Source: Gemmobacter aquarius (GTDB lineage: Bacteria > Pseudomonadota > Alphaproteobacteria > Rhodobacterales > Rhodobacteraceae). From it: 64,000 nucleotides of DNA. This document shows positions 34,149 to 43,597 of this stretch, in pieces (position 1 is the first letter of the stretch; each line of letters starts with the position of its first letter). A model generated the notes under the pieces. The model had not been told where the DNA came from, did not search any database, and was given only the letters and a program-made list of their open reading frames with translations. The stretch is taken from the NCBI RefSeq assembly GCF_003060865.1, contig NZ_CP028918.1:3150001-3214000 (forward strand). The letters are read 5' to 3'. The position numbers and the translations under genes are program-made.

Positions 34149-34571
34149 ATGAAGGAAAGGATGTCCCGCGCCCTCGTGCCGGTCATCTCGCGGCTGCCCA
34201 TGGTGGTGCGCCAGCGGCTCGACCCCAAAGAGCGCGCCGAAAAACTGCGCGCCTCCGAAGCGCAGGACTTCGACCTCGTCCGCCACGAAACCCACCTCAG
34301 GAACCGCAGCCAGGTCGAGCGTTTCCTGCCCGACATCCTTGGCCGCGCCCTTGCCCGCATCTGGATCGACCAGACCTTCCGCCTGCGCTTTTCCACCGAC
34401 CCCAAAGGCACCCTTGCCGATTACGGCGTCCATCTGCCCGATGCGATCACCATCGATTTCGTCACCGAAGGCACGATCCGCCCGCAGGTCGTGGTCTACG
34501 AACGCATGGCCCCGAACGTCCCGCCGCGCCGCCTTTTGTATCTGCAACTCGTGATGATGGCGGGCAAATGA
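34149..34571 (+). CDS. NHLP-like (nitrile hydratase leader-like) domain protein in the flagellar cluster
   Basis: The 140-aa product has a basic helical N-terminal half (MSRALVPVISRLPMVVRQRL, EKLRASEAQDFDLVR). The C-terminal half matches the pattern of nitrile-hydratase-alpha/NHLP leader domains: ARIWIDQTFRLRFSTDPKG, LADYGVHLPDAITIDFV, then beta strands (RPQVVVYERM) and a hydrophobic end. The nitrile hydratase metal motif CTLCSC is absent, so it is not that enzyme. No RiPP maturase lies nearby. AAAGGAAA precedes ATG 34149. It is coupled to the next gene (TGA overlapping ATG) and sits behind a flagellar-type promoter. Function unknown. Confidence 0.7.
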   Translation: MKERMSRALVPVISRLPMVVRQRLDPKERAEKLRASEAQDFDLVRHETHLRNRSQVERFLPDILGRALARIWIDQTFRLRFSTDPKGTLADYGVHLPDAITIDFVTEGTIRPQVVVYERMAPNVPPRRLLYLQLVMMAGK

Positions 34572-35203
34572 TGCGACTTGCCCTTGCTCTTTCGGCGCTT
34601 CTCACCTTGCCCGCGCAGGCGCAGGCGCAAGTAACCGAAACGCCCGATTTCCGCCGCGCCATCGCCGCCGCCCGCGCAGGCGATACCGCCACCGCCGCTG
34701 CCCTGTTCCTGCCCCTTGCCCGTGGCGGAGACGCACAGGCGCAATTCAACCTCGCACTTTTGTTCTTCGATGGCCGCGGCCTGCCGCAAAACCATGCCGA
34801 GGCGCTCTACTGGGCATGGCGCGCCCGCCTGTCAGGCCGGCCCGAGGCGCAAGCCCTCATCGCCCGCATGGTCGATGCCGCCACGCCCGACCTGCGAAAG
34901 GCGCTCGCCGCCCGCATAACCGCCGACCTCGATCCACGCGTCAAGGCGGGCGAAGGCCGCGCCATGCTGGAACTGTCCTTCGTCCTTCTCGACATCCTGC
35001 CCGAGCCCGATCTCGTCTCGGCCTATGTCTGGCAGGCTCTGTCGGCAGCATTCGAAACGCCCAACGCCGTCGCCGCCCGCAACGCGACCTTCGCCCGCCT
35101 CGACCCCAAAGACCGCCCAAAGGCGCAAGAAATGGCGATGGGCCAGCTCAAAACCCTCTGCCAGTCCGGACTGGCCGATCCGGTCTGCGCCGCCCTGTTC
35201 TGA
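34571..35203 (+). CDS. Secreted Sel1/TPR-repeat protein
   Basis: The 210-aa product starts with a clear signal peptide (MRLALALSALLTLPAQAQAQ), so it is periplasmic. The mature part has Sel1-like helical repeats: DTATAAALFLPLARGGDAQA, FNLALLFFDGRGLPQNHAEA, and later helices (AYVWQALSAAFETPNAVAA). Two cysteines near the C-terminus (TLCQSGLADPVCAAL) may form a disulfide. It is translated with the NHLP-like gene (1-base overlap). A role in the periplasmic part of the motor or in envelope assembly is possible but unproven. It converges on rnr, 2 bases apart. Confidence 0.8.
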   Translation: MRLALALSALLTLPAQAQAQVTETPDFRRAIAAARAGDTATAAALFLPLARGGDAQAQFNLALLFFDGRGLPQNHAEALYWAWRARLSGRPEAQALIARMVDAATPDLRKALAARITADLDPRVKAGEGRAMLELSFVLLDILPEPDLVSAYVWQALSAAFETPNAVAARNATFARLDPKDRPKAQEMAMGQLKTLCQSGLADPVCAALF

Positions 35204-35205
35204 CC

Positions 35206-37458
35206 CTAACGCCGCTTGCGTTCGACCTTGCGCTTGATCTTGGCATCGCGCGGGGCGAACTTGCCGGGCTTGCGCGGCGCATAGCCCCGCCGCTTCTGGC
35301 CGTGCCCCTGGGCAAGCGCCGACCCTTCCAGCGTCAGCAACTCCAGCACCAGCCCTCCCGTAACCGGTGTCGCCTCGGCCAGACGCACCGTCACGCGCTG
35401 GCCGATCCCGATGGTCTGGCCGGTATCGGCCCCCGTCAGGATCTGCGCGTCCTGATCGTAATGGAAGAACTCGCGCCCCAATTCGCGGATCGGAATCAAC
35501 CCGTCCGCGCCGGTTTCGTCCAGCTTCACGAAGACGCCGAACCGCTGCACGCCGGAAATCCGCCCTGCGAATTCGGCCCCGACACGGTCGGACAAATAGG
35601 CCGCCAGATAGCGGTCGGTCGTATCGCGCTCTGCCGCCATCGACCGCCGTTCCGCATCCGAAATCTGCTTGGCGGTTTCTTCCAGCGCCTCGATATCGCC
35701 CGCCGACAACCCGTCATCGCCCCAAGCGTGCCCCGCGATCAGCGCGCGATGCACGATCAGGTCCGAATACCGCCGGATGGGTGATGTGAAATGCGCGTAG
35801 CTTCGCAGTGCCAGCCCGAAATGCCCGAAATTCTGCGGATGGTAATAGGCCTGCGTCATCGACCGCAGGGTCGAGATGTTCAACAGCTCGTCAAACTCGG
35901 TCCCCTGCGCCTGCGAAAGCAGCCGGTTCAGATGCGCGGTTTTCAGCACCTGCCCCTTGGCCAGCGTAAAGCCCGAAGCCTCGGCCACCTCGCGCAGCGC
36001 GTCCATCTTGTCGACGCTCGGTTCTTCATGCACGCGGAACAGCAAGGGCTTCTTCAGCCGCGTCAATTCCTCGGCCGCCGCCACATTGGCAAGGATCATG
36101 AACTCCTCGATCAACTTGTGCGCGTCCAGCCGGTCGCGGAAATCGACCGACAGCACCTTACCCTCGTCCGACAGCACGATCTTGCGCTCGGGCAGGTCCA
36201 GCTCCAGCGGCTGGCGCACCGCCCGCGCCGTCTTGGTCGCCTCATAGGCGGCATAAAGCGGGGCGATCACGCGCTCCATCAGGGGCGCCGTGCGCTCGGT
36301 GGGGCGGCCATCCACCGCCGCCTGAACCTCGCCGTAATGCAACGACGCTGCCGACCGCATCAACCCGCGCACGAAACGGTGCCCGATCTTGGCCCCGCCC
36401 GCATCCAGCTTCATACGCACCGCAATGCAGGGCCGATCCACCCCTTCGTGCAGGCTGCACAAATCGCCCGAAAGCGTATCGGGCAGCATCGGCACCACAC
36501 GGTCGGGGAAATAGGTCGAATTCCCGCGCTTCCTCGCCTCGCGGTCCAGCTTCGATCCGGGGCGCACGTAATAGGCCACATCGGCAATCGCCACCCAGAC
36601 GATATGCCCGCCGGGGTTGGCCGCGTCGGTATCGGCCTCGGCGAACACCGCGTCATCGTGGTCGCGCGCGTCAGAGGGGTCTATCGTCACCAGCGGCAGG
36701 TCGCGCAAATCCTCGCGCCCGTCCAGCGGTGCGGGCAAGGCGCGGTCGGCCTCGGCCACCACGGCATCGGGGAACTGGTCGGGAATGCCGTGCTGATGGA
36801 TCGCGATCAGGCTGACAGCCCGCGGCCCCATCGGATCACCCAACCGCGCCGTAATCCTCGCCCGCGGCAGGCCCAGCCGCTTCGGCCCCGTATGTTCCGC
36901 CTCGACCAGCTCGCCGTCCTTGGCACCGCCCGTATCCTCGCGGCCCACGCGCCATTCCTTGTCGGCGCCCTTGTCGATGGGCACGATCCGCCCGCCCTCG
37001 GCCTCGGCACGGAACACACCCAGCACCCGCGCGGGGTTCGACCCCAGCTGCCGGATCAGCCGCGCCTCATAGGCGTAATCGTCCAGATCGACCTTGGCCA
37101 GACGCGCAAGGATACGGTCCCCCGCGCCCAGCGCCGGATCGCCCTTCTTCGCAATGAACAGGATGCGCGGCGGCTCGTCCTCGCCGGTCCATTCCAAAGG
37201 CTTAAGGAACAGATCCCCCGCCTCATCGGGCGGCAGCACGGCCAGCAGCGTCACCGGCGGCAGACTGCCCGCCTCGCGGAAGGTCCGGCGCGTCTTGACG
37301 ACACCGCCTTCGTCCTCCAGCTCGCGCAAGATGCGCTTAAGCTCGATGCGCCCCGCACCCTTGATGTTGAAAGCCTTGGCAATATCACGCTTCGCCCCCT
37401 GTCCGGGGTTCTCGGCGATCCACTGGCGGATCTGGTCTTTTGTGGGCAACTGGTTCAT
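35206..37458 (-). CDS. rnr: Ribonuclease R
   Basis: 3'-5' processive exoribonuclease that degrades structured RNA. The protein has 750 aa: an N-terminal helix-turn-helix-like and cold-shock region (QIRQWIAENPGQGAKRDIAK), the RNB catalytic domain with Asp-rich motif TIDPSDARDHDDAVF, NSTYFPDRVVPMLP, and LRSYAHFTSPIRRYSDLIVH, an S1 domain (about 640-720), and a Lys/Arg-rich tail ending KRKVERKRR. The length is typical. Several long frames on the opposite strand are shadows of this GC-rich gene. Confidence 0.96.
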   Translation of the reverse strand: MNQLPTKDQIRQWIAENPGQGAKRDIAKAFNIKGAGRIELKRILRELEDEGGVVKTRRTFREAGSLPPVTLLAVLPPDEAGDLFLKPLEWTGEDEPPRILFIAKKGDPALGAGDRILARLAKVDLDDYAYEARLIRQLGSNPARVLGVFRAEAEGGRIVPIDKGADKEWRVGREDTGGAKDGELVEAEHTGPKRLGLPRARITARLGDPMGPRAVSLIAIHQHGIPDQFPDAVVAEADRALPAPLDGREDLRDLPLVTIDPSDARDHDDAVFAEADTDAANPGGHIVWVAIADVAYYVRPGSKLDREARKRGNSTYFPDRVVPMLPDTLSGDLCSLHEGVDRPCIAVRMKLDAGGAKIGHRFVRGLMRSAASLHYGEVQAAVDGRPTERTAPLMERVIAPLYAAYEATKTARAVRQPLELDLPERKIVLSDEGKVLSVDFRDRLDAHKLIEEFMILANVAAAEELTRLKKPLLFRVHEEPSVDKMDALREVAEASGFTLAKGQVLKTAHLNRLLSQAQGTEFDELLNISTLRSMTQAYYHPQNFGHFGLALRSYAHFTSPIRRYSDLIVHRALIAGHAWGDDGLSAGDIEALEETAKQISDAERRSMAAERDTTDRYLAAYLSDRVGAEFAGRISGVQRFGVFVKLDETGADGLIPIRELGREFFHYDQDAQILTGADTGQTIGIGQRVTVRLAEATPVTGGLVLELLTLEGSALAQGHGQKRRGYAPRKPGKFAPRDAKIKRKVERKRR

Positions 37459-37573
37459 GGCTCGGGGTTAACATGACAAGGCCGGAAAGGCCATATTGCT
37501 GCACGCCAAGGCCCGAACCGCACAAAACAGCCAACGCCCGAAACCCGTCCTTCCTGCCGTGCTTCGACCGCGC

Positions 37574-38578
37574 TCATCCCGCCATGCACCGAAAACAGGC
37601 CTCGGCCCCGGCCACCATTCGCCTGATCCGCTCGGCCGCGGGGACGATATCACCGATAGCCCCCGCCCCCTGCCCCGCGAAAAGCGCCATCTCCTCCATC
37701 GCCCCCACCGTCGTCCGCAGGGGCGAATCGGTGCTGTAGCGGTAAAGCGGGCGGCCCTCCTCCCATGCGATCACCTCGCGCGGCAGGCGGTCCGGGTCAT
37801 GGCCCAACAGGTCGAACCCCAGCCGGTCCGTCACGCTGTTCGCGATCACCCGCACCGCCGCCTGCGCGGGCCAGTTCAGCACATAGACATCGGTCAGCAC
37901 CGTATCCTCTGCCCCCGCCGCGACGACACGCTCCTTATGATACTGATGCGCAAAGGATTCCTCGGTCGCCAGAAAGGCCGTCCCGCAGTGCACGCCCCCG
38001 GCCCCCATCGCCAGCGCCGCAGCCAGCCCCGCCCCCGTCGCGATCCCGCCCGACGCCACGACCGGAACGCCGGCCCCCGCCACCACCTGCTCCAGCAACA
38101 CAAGCCCGCCGACACGCCCATGCACATGCCCGCCCGCCTCGACCCCCTGCGCGATCAGCACATCGGCCCCCGCCCCCTCGGCCTGCCGCGCCGCCTCGAC
38201 GGTGCCTACCTGATGCAGCACCTTGCACCCCGCAGCCTTGACCCGCGCCACCGCTTCGGGAACCACATCCCAGAAAAACGTGAAATCGCGCACCCCGAGA
38301 TCGAGGCACCGCCCGATCTGCCTGTCCAGCAGCCCCGCCTCGGTGGCTGCAGGGATCACATTCACCGCAAAGTTGCGATCCGTCGCCGCCCGCAGCGCCG
38401 TCACCTCGCGGGCGATCAGATCGGGGTCCTCGCGCACCATGCCAAGCATGGCATAGCCCCCCGCATTGGCCACCGCCGCCGCCAGTTCCCACCGCGCCAC
38501 GCCGCCCATTCCGGCCAGCAGGATCGGCACGTCGCAACCCAGAACATCGCACAGCGGGGTGTAAAGCGTTCGTGACAT
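37574..38578 (-). CDS. Nitronate monooxygenase / enoyl-reductase-like flavoprotein
   Basis: FMN-dependent TIM-barrel oxidoreductase of the nitronate monooxygenase family (334 aa). Seen: PILLAGMGGVARWELAAAVANAGG, FAVNVIPA, QVGTVEAARQAEGAGADVLIAQGVEAGGH broken across the substrate region, VPVVASGGIATGAGLAAALAMGA (flavin phosphate site) and GTAFLATEES. The His in EAGGHVHG is the usual catalytic residue. Substrate is unknown. GGAG precedes ATG 38578; an upstream start at 38602 is less likely. Confidence 0.85.
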   Translation of the reverse strand: MSRTLYTPLCDVLGCDVPILLAGMGGVARWELAAAVANAGGYAMLGMVREDPDLIAREVTALRAATDRNFAVNVIPAATEAGLLDRQIGRCLDLGVRDFTFFWDVVPEAVARVKAAGCKVLHQVGTVEAARQAEGAGADVLIAQGVEAGGHVHGRVGGLVLLEQVVAGAGVPVVASGGIATGAGLAAALAMGAGGVHCGTAFLATEESFAHQYHKERVVAAGAEDTVLTDVYVLNWPAQAAVRVIANSVTDRLGFDLLGHDPDRLPREVIAWEEGRPLYRYSTDSPLRTTVGAMEEMALFAGQGAGAIGDIVPAAERIRRMVAGAEACFRCMAG

Positions 38579-38619
38579 CGTCCGGCTCCTGCATGGCAAC
38601 ATGTCCGCAGGCTGCGCCC

Positions 38620-38666
38620 GATTCCCATCTTGGTAAATACCCCGCCAAGGGGGCGGCAGCGCCCCG
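38620..38666 (-). repeat. Intergenic hairpin plus TATTTACC element
   Basis: On the minus strand a GC stem (GGGGCG with CGCCCC, within 38650-38665) is followed by GGCGGGGTATTTACCAAGATGGG. The layout (G/C-rich hairpin, then GG-TATTT) resembles the sequence after lldD at 55846-55880. I know this type of sequence from intergenic regions of Rhodobacteraceae. The rest of the 296-base gap between 38579 and 38874 shows nothing I can name. Confidence 0.4.
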
Positions 38667-38874
38667 CTTACGGATCGGGCCCGTCCGGCAGCGGATCAAG
38701 CTGCGCCACCCCGATCATCCCCGACGATCCGCGCGCAATCGCTGCGTGTCACCTGATCGCCCGCCACCCCCTCGCGCGGGGTCCACAGCATCAACCTTTG
38801 GCTTGGCGCACCACGGCACGGTAGCAGCCTGCAAGCCCGTTCATCATCCGCACGGCGGATTCAGGGAACACGCG

Positions 38875-41424
38875 CTAGGCCGCAAGTGCCTGCAGCAACA
38901 ACCGGCTTTCATAGGCACGCAAACTCGGCCGCGCCGCCTGCCGCGCGGCATGGCCCGCATCGGCAAGGTCGGGAAATATCCTGAACAACTCCTCGCGCTG
39001 CGCCGCATCCAGCCCCGCCATGGTCTGGTCACCCGGCTGGAAACTCTCGGTCCACAGACCGTTCGATTTCACCACCTCGTGCCTGTCAAAGACAAAGTGG
39101 ATATACTCGACAAAGCCAACCTCGACCTGACGCACGCCGGGATGACCCAAAAGATGCAGCGCAGGCACCAGCACTTCGGCCTCGCCGAACAGCAGCTCGC
39201 ACAGACTGCCTGCGAACAGCACCCGATGCTGCGGCGAAACCACCAGCGCCCTCCGGGGCAATCCACCGCCCAAAGCCCACGCCGCAATCTCGACCGGCAT
39301 CAGTTCGGGATGCGCTGCCAACTCGGCCGCCTCCAGCCGCCGCCGCCCAACCCAACGCACGGGCGCAAAGCCTCCATCGCGCACCCGCACCCTGTCGCCC
39401 ACCCGCAATGCCTCGACCTTGACCGCCCCCTTGTCGGTCGCGATCCTGCATCCGGGCGTGAAGCACGGCACCACCGTCTCGATGTTCTGATAGGAAAGTG
39501 ACCCGATCACCTGCGCTTGGGCATTCAGGAACTGCACCGTCCCGCTGCCGGCCACCTGCGTGTTGCGCAAGATCCGCACCGGACCCATACCCGCCAGATC
39601 CAGCCGGTCCAAATCCGCGCCACCATCCACGGTATCGCCGATCCCCGCACGGATCACATCATTGCCACTCCCGCCCCAGATGCCGTCGCCGCCACTGCCG
39701 CCGGTGACGATGTCATCCCCCGCCCCGCCGTAAAGCAGGTTCACCCCGGCCGCATCGGTCATGACGTCACTGCCGTCGCCGCCATAAACCGTATCGGCCC
39801 CCGCTCCGGTCTGGACCGTATCGTTGCCCGCGCCGGCCTCGATCGCGTTCGCCCCGCCCGTATCGGTGATCAGGTCCGCATCGTCGCCGCCAAAAAGCGC
39901 GTCGTTCCCCCCGCCCGAGATCAGCGTATCCGCCCCGGCGCCGCCTTCCAGCCGGTTCGCGCCGAGCGAATCCTCCAGCCGGTCGCTCCCCGTCCCGCCG
40001 TAAAGCGAATCCGCCCCGGAACCGCCCGTAATCCGGTCATTGCCCGCATCGCCATAAAGCTGGTTTTCGCCGGCACTGTCGGCAATCGTGTCGGAGCCGT
40101 CCCCGCCATAGACCGTATCCGATCCCGCATCGCCGGTCAGGCTGTCGTCGCCCGTCCCGCCATCGACCAGATCGTTGCCCGCACCGCCGATGATCGTGTC
40201 GTTGTCGGCCCCGCCATAAAGGCTGTCGTTGCCCCCCGCCCCGTCCAGAAGGTCATTCCCCGCACCACCGAAGAACACGTTGGTGAAACTGTCGCCCGCA
40301 ACCGTCGATTGCTGGTCGAAACCGGTCAAAGTATCGCCAAAGGCCGACCCGATGATGCCCTCGACCGAAACGAGGGTATCGCCCTGTGCATGCCCGCCAG
40401 AAACGACGCCGGTGTTCAGGTTGACCGACACCGCCGCGTTCGATGCCGAATAATCGACCACATCGCTGCCAGGCCCGCCGTTGATGACATCGCCGCCCAG
40501 CCCGCCCGCCAGCGTATCGGCTCCGGCCCCGCCCAGCAGCGAATCCGTACCCACCCCGCCGAACAGCCTGTCGTTGCCGTCATCACCCAAAAGCGTGTCG
40601 TTGCCATAGCCGCCCGACAGCGTATCGTCATCCGCCCCGCCCTCGATCCGGTCGTTGTCGACCCGCACCGCCTCGAACTGGATATTGGACACATAGACGA
40701 CCTGCGTCGCCCCGCCGAGGTTGCTGTAGATGATCTGTACCCGCGCGACCGGACCGGCGATCTGCACCAGCGCCGACCCTTGTGCCACCGACATCGTGTC
40801 GGTGGTCCCCGCCGCAGTGATCGTCGACCCCGACACCACATCGTTGCCGCTCGCCGTGATCGTCACCGGTACCGCAATGCCGTTCGCGGCAAAGGCGAGG
40901 ATCTGCACCCTGTCTTGCCACCCGCCCGAGTCGATGTCGTTCAGCCGGAATGCGACGTTCTGGACATTCGCCTCCATCCCGCCACCGCTGACCGGCGCGA
41001 AATTGACCGTCGTCGTCGATTGCCCGTTGCCCGGCCCGTCGATCTGCAGGTTCGATGTCGCGCTGAACGTCTCGCCCGGCGCGACATAGGCCGTGTCGAC
41101 GCTCTCGATCGAAAAATCCGTCTTGCCGACATCGTCCGAGAATCCAACCGACACGGTCATACCCGAAACGGTTTCGGTCTGCGTCCGGGTCAGCTTGGCC
41201 TCGTCCCGCCCGAGAGAGGCCCAACTGAACACGCCCGAAACCACCGTCGGCGTCTCGGCGCTGCCGACGATGCTGTCCGCACCGGCCCCGCCGATCAGCG
41301 TGTCATTGCCGGCCAGGCCGGTCATCAGGTCGTTCTGCCCGGACCCCGACAGACTGTCGTTGCCGGTCCCACCGGTTAACGTCGCCAAACTGCTCTCCTC
41401 GGCAGATGCATTCTGAACGCGCAT
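38875..41424 (-). CDS. RTX calcium-binding protein with C-terminal Hint domain
   Basis: Large, probably type I-secreted protein of 849 aa. It has RTX nonapeptide repeats near the N-terminus (GGTGNDSLSGSGQND) and from about 270 to 620 (GGYGNDTLLGDDGNDRLFGG and many more), separated by a beta-rich domain (75-265). A Hint (hedgehog/intein-like) domain covers about 650-790: CFTPGCRIATDKGAVKVEAL with the nucleophile Cys, and VSPQHRVLFAG. In the array, a second repeat type (D-GAN-LEGGAGAD) alternates with classical RTX units. No secretion genes are nearby. The start is uncertain: ATG 41424 has a poorly spaced site, while a TTG 12 codons later follows GAGGAG. Confidence 0.85.
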   Translation of the reverse strand: MRVQNASAEESSLATLTGGTGNDSLSGSGQNDLMTGLAGNDTLIGGAGADSIVGSAETPTVVSGVFSWASLGRDEAKLTRTQTETVSGMTVSVGFSDDVGKTDFSIESVDTAYVAPGETFSATSNLQIDGPGNGQSTTTVNFAPVSGGGMEANVQNVAFRLNDIDSGGWQDRVQILAFAANGIAVPVTITASGNDVVSGSTITAAGTTDTMSVAQGSALVQIAGPVARVQIIYSNLGGATQVVYVSNIQFEAVRVDNDRIEGGADDDTLSGGYGNDTLLGDDGNDRLFGGVGTDSLLGGAGADTLAGGLGGDVINGGPGSDVVDYSASNAAVSVNLNTGVVSGGHAQGDTLVSVEGIIGSAFGDTLTGFDQQSTVAGDSFTNVFFGGAGNDLLDGAGGNDSLYGGADNDTIIGGAGNDLVDGGTGDDSLTGDAGSDTVYGGDGSDTIADSAGENQLYGDAGNDRITGGSGADSLYGGTGSDRLEDSLGANRLEGGAGADTLISGGGNDALFGGDDADLITDTGGANAIEAGAGNDTVQTGAGADTVYGGDGSDVMTDAAGVNLLYGGAGDDIVTGGSGGDGIWGGSGNDVIRAGIGDTVDGGADLDRLDLAGMGPVRILRNTQVAGSGTVQFLNAQAQVIGSLSYQNIETVVPCFTPGCRIATDKGAVKVEALRVGDRVRVRDGGFAPVRWVGRRRLEAAELAAHPELMPVEIAAWALGGGLPRRALVVSPQHRVLFAGSLCELLFGEAEVLVPALHLLGHPGVRQVEVGFVEYIHFVFDRHEVVKSNGLWTESFQPGDQTMAGLDAAQREELFRIFPDLADAGHAARQAARPSLRAYESRLLLQALAA

Positions 41425-41617
41425 CCTTTACCGACGTTAGTATATGTTAATGATCCATCGGGATAGGGTGGCCCCAAGCGCAGCACACAAACCGTGGCAG
41501 AAAAGCCAATATCGCAACACTTCCCCGCACCCGCCGCAGCCGTGTAATTAACTAAAGTAAAGATTTAAGCTTCGTCGAAACCGGACCATATCGCCGCAAA
41601 CCATGGAGGGGCGCCGA

Positions 41618-43597
41618 ATGTCTGCCACCCCCGACCTTGCCCCGCGCCCCGCCGACGGCGTGGCCGCTGCTCCGCCCAAGCGCGCGGTCGTACGGCCAGC
41701 AATGGTCCTCGACAGCCTCGCCGCGCTGGTGCTGATCGCGGCGCTCTGGTTTGCCACACGCCCCTATGGAGGCATCGTCCACGATGCCCAGCTCTACCTT
41801 GCTCAGGCGCTGCACCGCGCCGATCCGGCAACCTACGGGTCTGACATCTTCTTCCGCTACGGATCGCAAGACCGCTATTCGCTGGTGTCGCTGGCCTATG
41901 CGCCCGCCGTCCGCGCCCTCGGTCCGGGGGGCGCGCATCTGGCGTTCTTCCTTGCCGCCTCGTCGCTGTGGCTGTCGGCGGTCTATGCCTTCGCCCGCAG
42001 CCTGTCCGGCAGTCACCGCCTCGCGCTGCTTGGCTGCGTCACCGCCTGCACGCTGCTGCCGACCTACACCTTTGGCGTCCTGCAATACGGCGAGCCGTTC
42101 TTCACCCCCCGCCTGCTGGTCGAGGCGGCAGGCATGGCGGCACTCGCCTGCATCTGTCGCGGCAACCGGCTGGCCGCCTTTGCCCTCGGCGCGGTTGCAC
42201 TGTTGCTGCACCCCTTGCTGGCGCTGCCACTGCTGGCGCTCCTTCTTGTCCTGTCCGGCCCGATCACCCGCATCTTCCTCCCGGTATCCGCCACCGGCGT
42301 CCTCGCGGCACTCACCCTCGGCCTTTCGGGCATAGACCCTTTCGACCGCCTGTTCCAAAGCATCGATGCCGAATGGCTCGGGCTTCTGGAGAAATGGTCG
42401 CAACACAGCTTCGTCAGCTATTGGGGCTGGCAAACGCTGGCCATCTGCATCCTGCCCGCCGTCTGCCTGTGGCTGGTCGCCCGCTTCGGAACCCACGTGC
42501 AGCGCAGGCTTGCAGCGGGAGCATCCGTCATCGCCGCAGCCTTTGTCCTGACCAGTTGGGTGATGGGCGACCTTTTCGCGAACCTCTTGATAACGAACCT
42601 GCAACTCTGGCGCGCTACATGGCTTTTCGTGCTTCCCGCCGCCTGCCTCGCCCCCGTAGCACTCGCCCTGCTTCCCGCCACCGGTGCAGCCCGCCCGATC
42701 TTCCTCGCCGCCCTGACCCTCAACGCCATCGAAGCCCGCTTCGGCAGCGGAGCGATTCCCTTCGCCTCGGCCAGCCTTGCCCTCGCAGCCCTCGCAGCCC
42801 TCGCCTCGGCACGCGCGCAAACCCCACGGCTGCGCCGCCTCGCAGGCCTCGGCTCGTCGGGCCTTGCCGCAGCAGCGACCCTGCTTGCCTTGGCCGAAGT
42901 CGCAGGCTTCGTCGCAGACCGGCCCACTGCGGTGCTGAAAGACAGCCTGACCCGCAGCGCCCTTGTCCTGTGTCTCGCACTTGCCCTCGTCGCGCTCGTC
43001 CATGGCTGGCAAAACACCCGTCGCGCGGCCCTCAGGCGCACCGCGCTGGCCCTCGTCACCGCAGCCCTTGCCGTGGCAAGCGTCAGCATGGCCGACCGCC
43101 GCGACGGGCGGATGCGCCTCGTGACCACCGCAGCCCCCCTCGACGCCCGCTTCTTAGCAGCCCTTTCAGACCGCAGCGTCTATTGGGAAAACGGGCTGCA
43201 AATCCAGTGGTTCCGCTTGCGTCAGCCCGCCTATTACTCGTGCATCCAAAGCGCCGGCTCCATGTTCTTCCGCCAGACCGCGATCGAACTCGCCCGCCGC
43301 AGCGCAGCACTTTCCGCCCTGAACACCGCCGATTTCCCGACCGATCCCGAAGCAAACTGCCGCCCCCGCGCCAATCCGGCCGAAAACGGCCCGACCACGG
43401 TCGCACAGATCGAAACCGCCTGCCGCGCCCTGCCAGACCTCGACGCGATGGTCCTTAACGCCGACCTGCCCGACGCTCCGCACCTGTCGTGGCAACCGGG
43501 CTACGACCTGCCGGTCACGACCGGCGCCCCGAAAGCGGCGCAAGACGGCCCGACAGGGTCATACAACCTCTACCTCTGCGCCGACTTCCGCCCCTAG
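41618..43597 (+). CDS. Polytopic membrane protein, possibly glycosyltransferase-like
   Basis: The 659-aa product has about ten to twelve hydrophobic helices (LVLIAALWFATRPYGG, LGAVALLLHPLLALPLLALL, LFVLPAACLAPVALALLP) and a C-terminal soluble domain of about 160 residues. An early periplasmic-looking loop (GGIVHDAQLYLAQALHRAD) with an Asp after the first helix resembles membrane glycosyltransferases of the GT-C fold, but I do not recognise the family. GGAGGGG precedes ATG 41618. The upstream gap (41425-41617) is AT-rich near 41545-41570 (TAATTAACTAAAGTAAAG) and probably holds promoters for this gene and the divergent RTX gene. It overlaps the convergent FkbM gene by 4 bases. Confidence 0.75.
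   Translation: MSATPDLAPRPADGVAAAPPKRAVVRPAMVLDSLAALVLIAALWFATRPYGGIVHDAQLYLAQALHRADPATYGSDIFFRYGSQDRYSLVSLAYAPAVRALGPGGAHLAFFLAASSLWLSAVYAFARSLSGSHRLALLGCVTACTLLPTYTFGVLQYGEPFFTPRLLVEAAGMAALACICRGNRLAAFALGAVALLLHPLLALPLLALLLVLSGPITRIFLPVSATGVLAALTLGLSGIDPFDRLFQSIDAEWLGLLEKWSQHSFVSYWGWQTLAICILPAVCLWLVARFGTHVQRRLAAGASVIAAAFVLTSWVMGDLFANLLITNLQLWRATWLFVLPAACLAPVALALLPATGAARPIFLAALTLNAIEARFGSGAIPFASASLALAALAALASARAQTPRLRRLAGLGSSGLAAAATLLALAEVAGFVADRPTAVLKDSLTRSALVLCLALALVALVHGWQNTRRAALRRTALALVTAALAVASVSMADRRDGRMRLVTTAAPLDARFLAALSDRSVYWENGLQIQWFRLRQPAYYSCIQSAGSMFFRQTAIELARRSAALSALNTADFPTDPEANCRPRANPAENGPTTVAQIETACRALPDLDAMVLNADLPDAPHLSWQPGYDLPVTTGAPKAAQDGPTGSYNLYLCADFRP

Noticed and set aside
34149..34571. 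Nitrile hydratase alpha subunit
   Set aside because: Only the leader-like helical/strand pattern is present; the Cys-rich metal site and a beta subunit gene are missing.
35791..37476. Long open frame on the plus strand opposite rnr
   Set aside because: It mirrors the RNase R codons, is Arg/His/Gln-rich without any domain, and has no ribosome site; GC-rich genes often open their antisense frames.
39517..41379. 620-codon plus-strand frame opposite the RTX gene
   Set aside because: Its apparent repeats are the antisense image of the RTX repeats.
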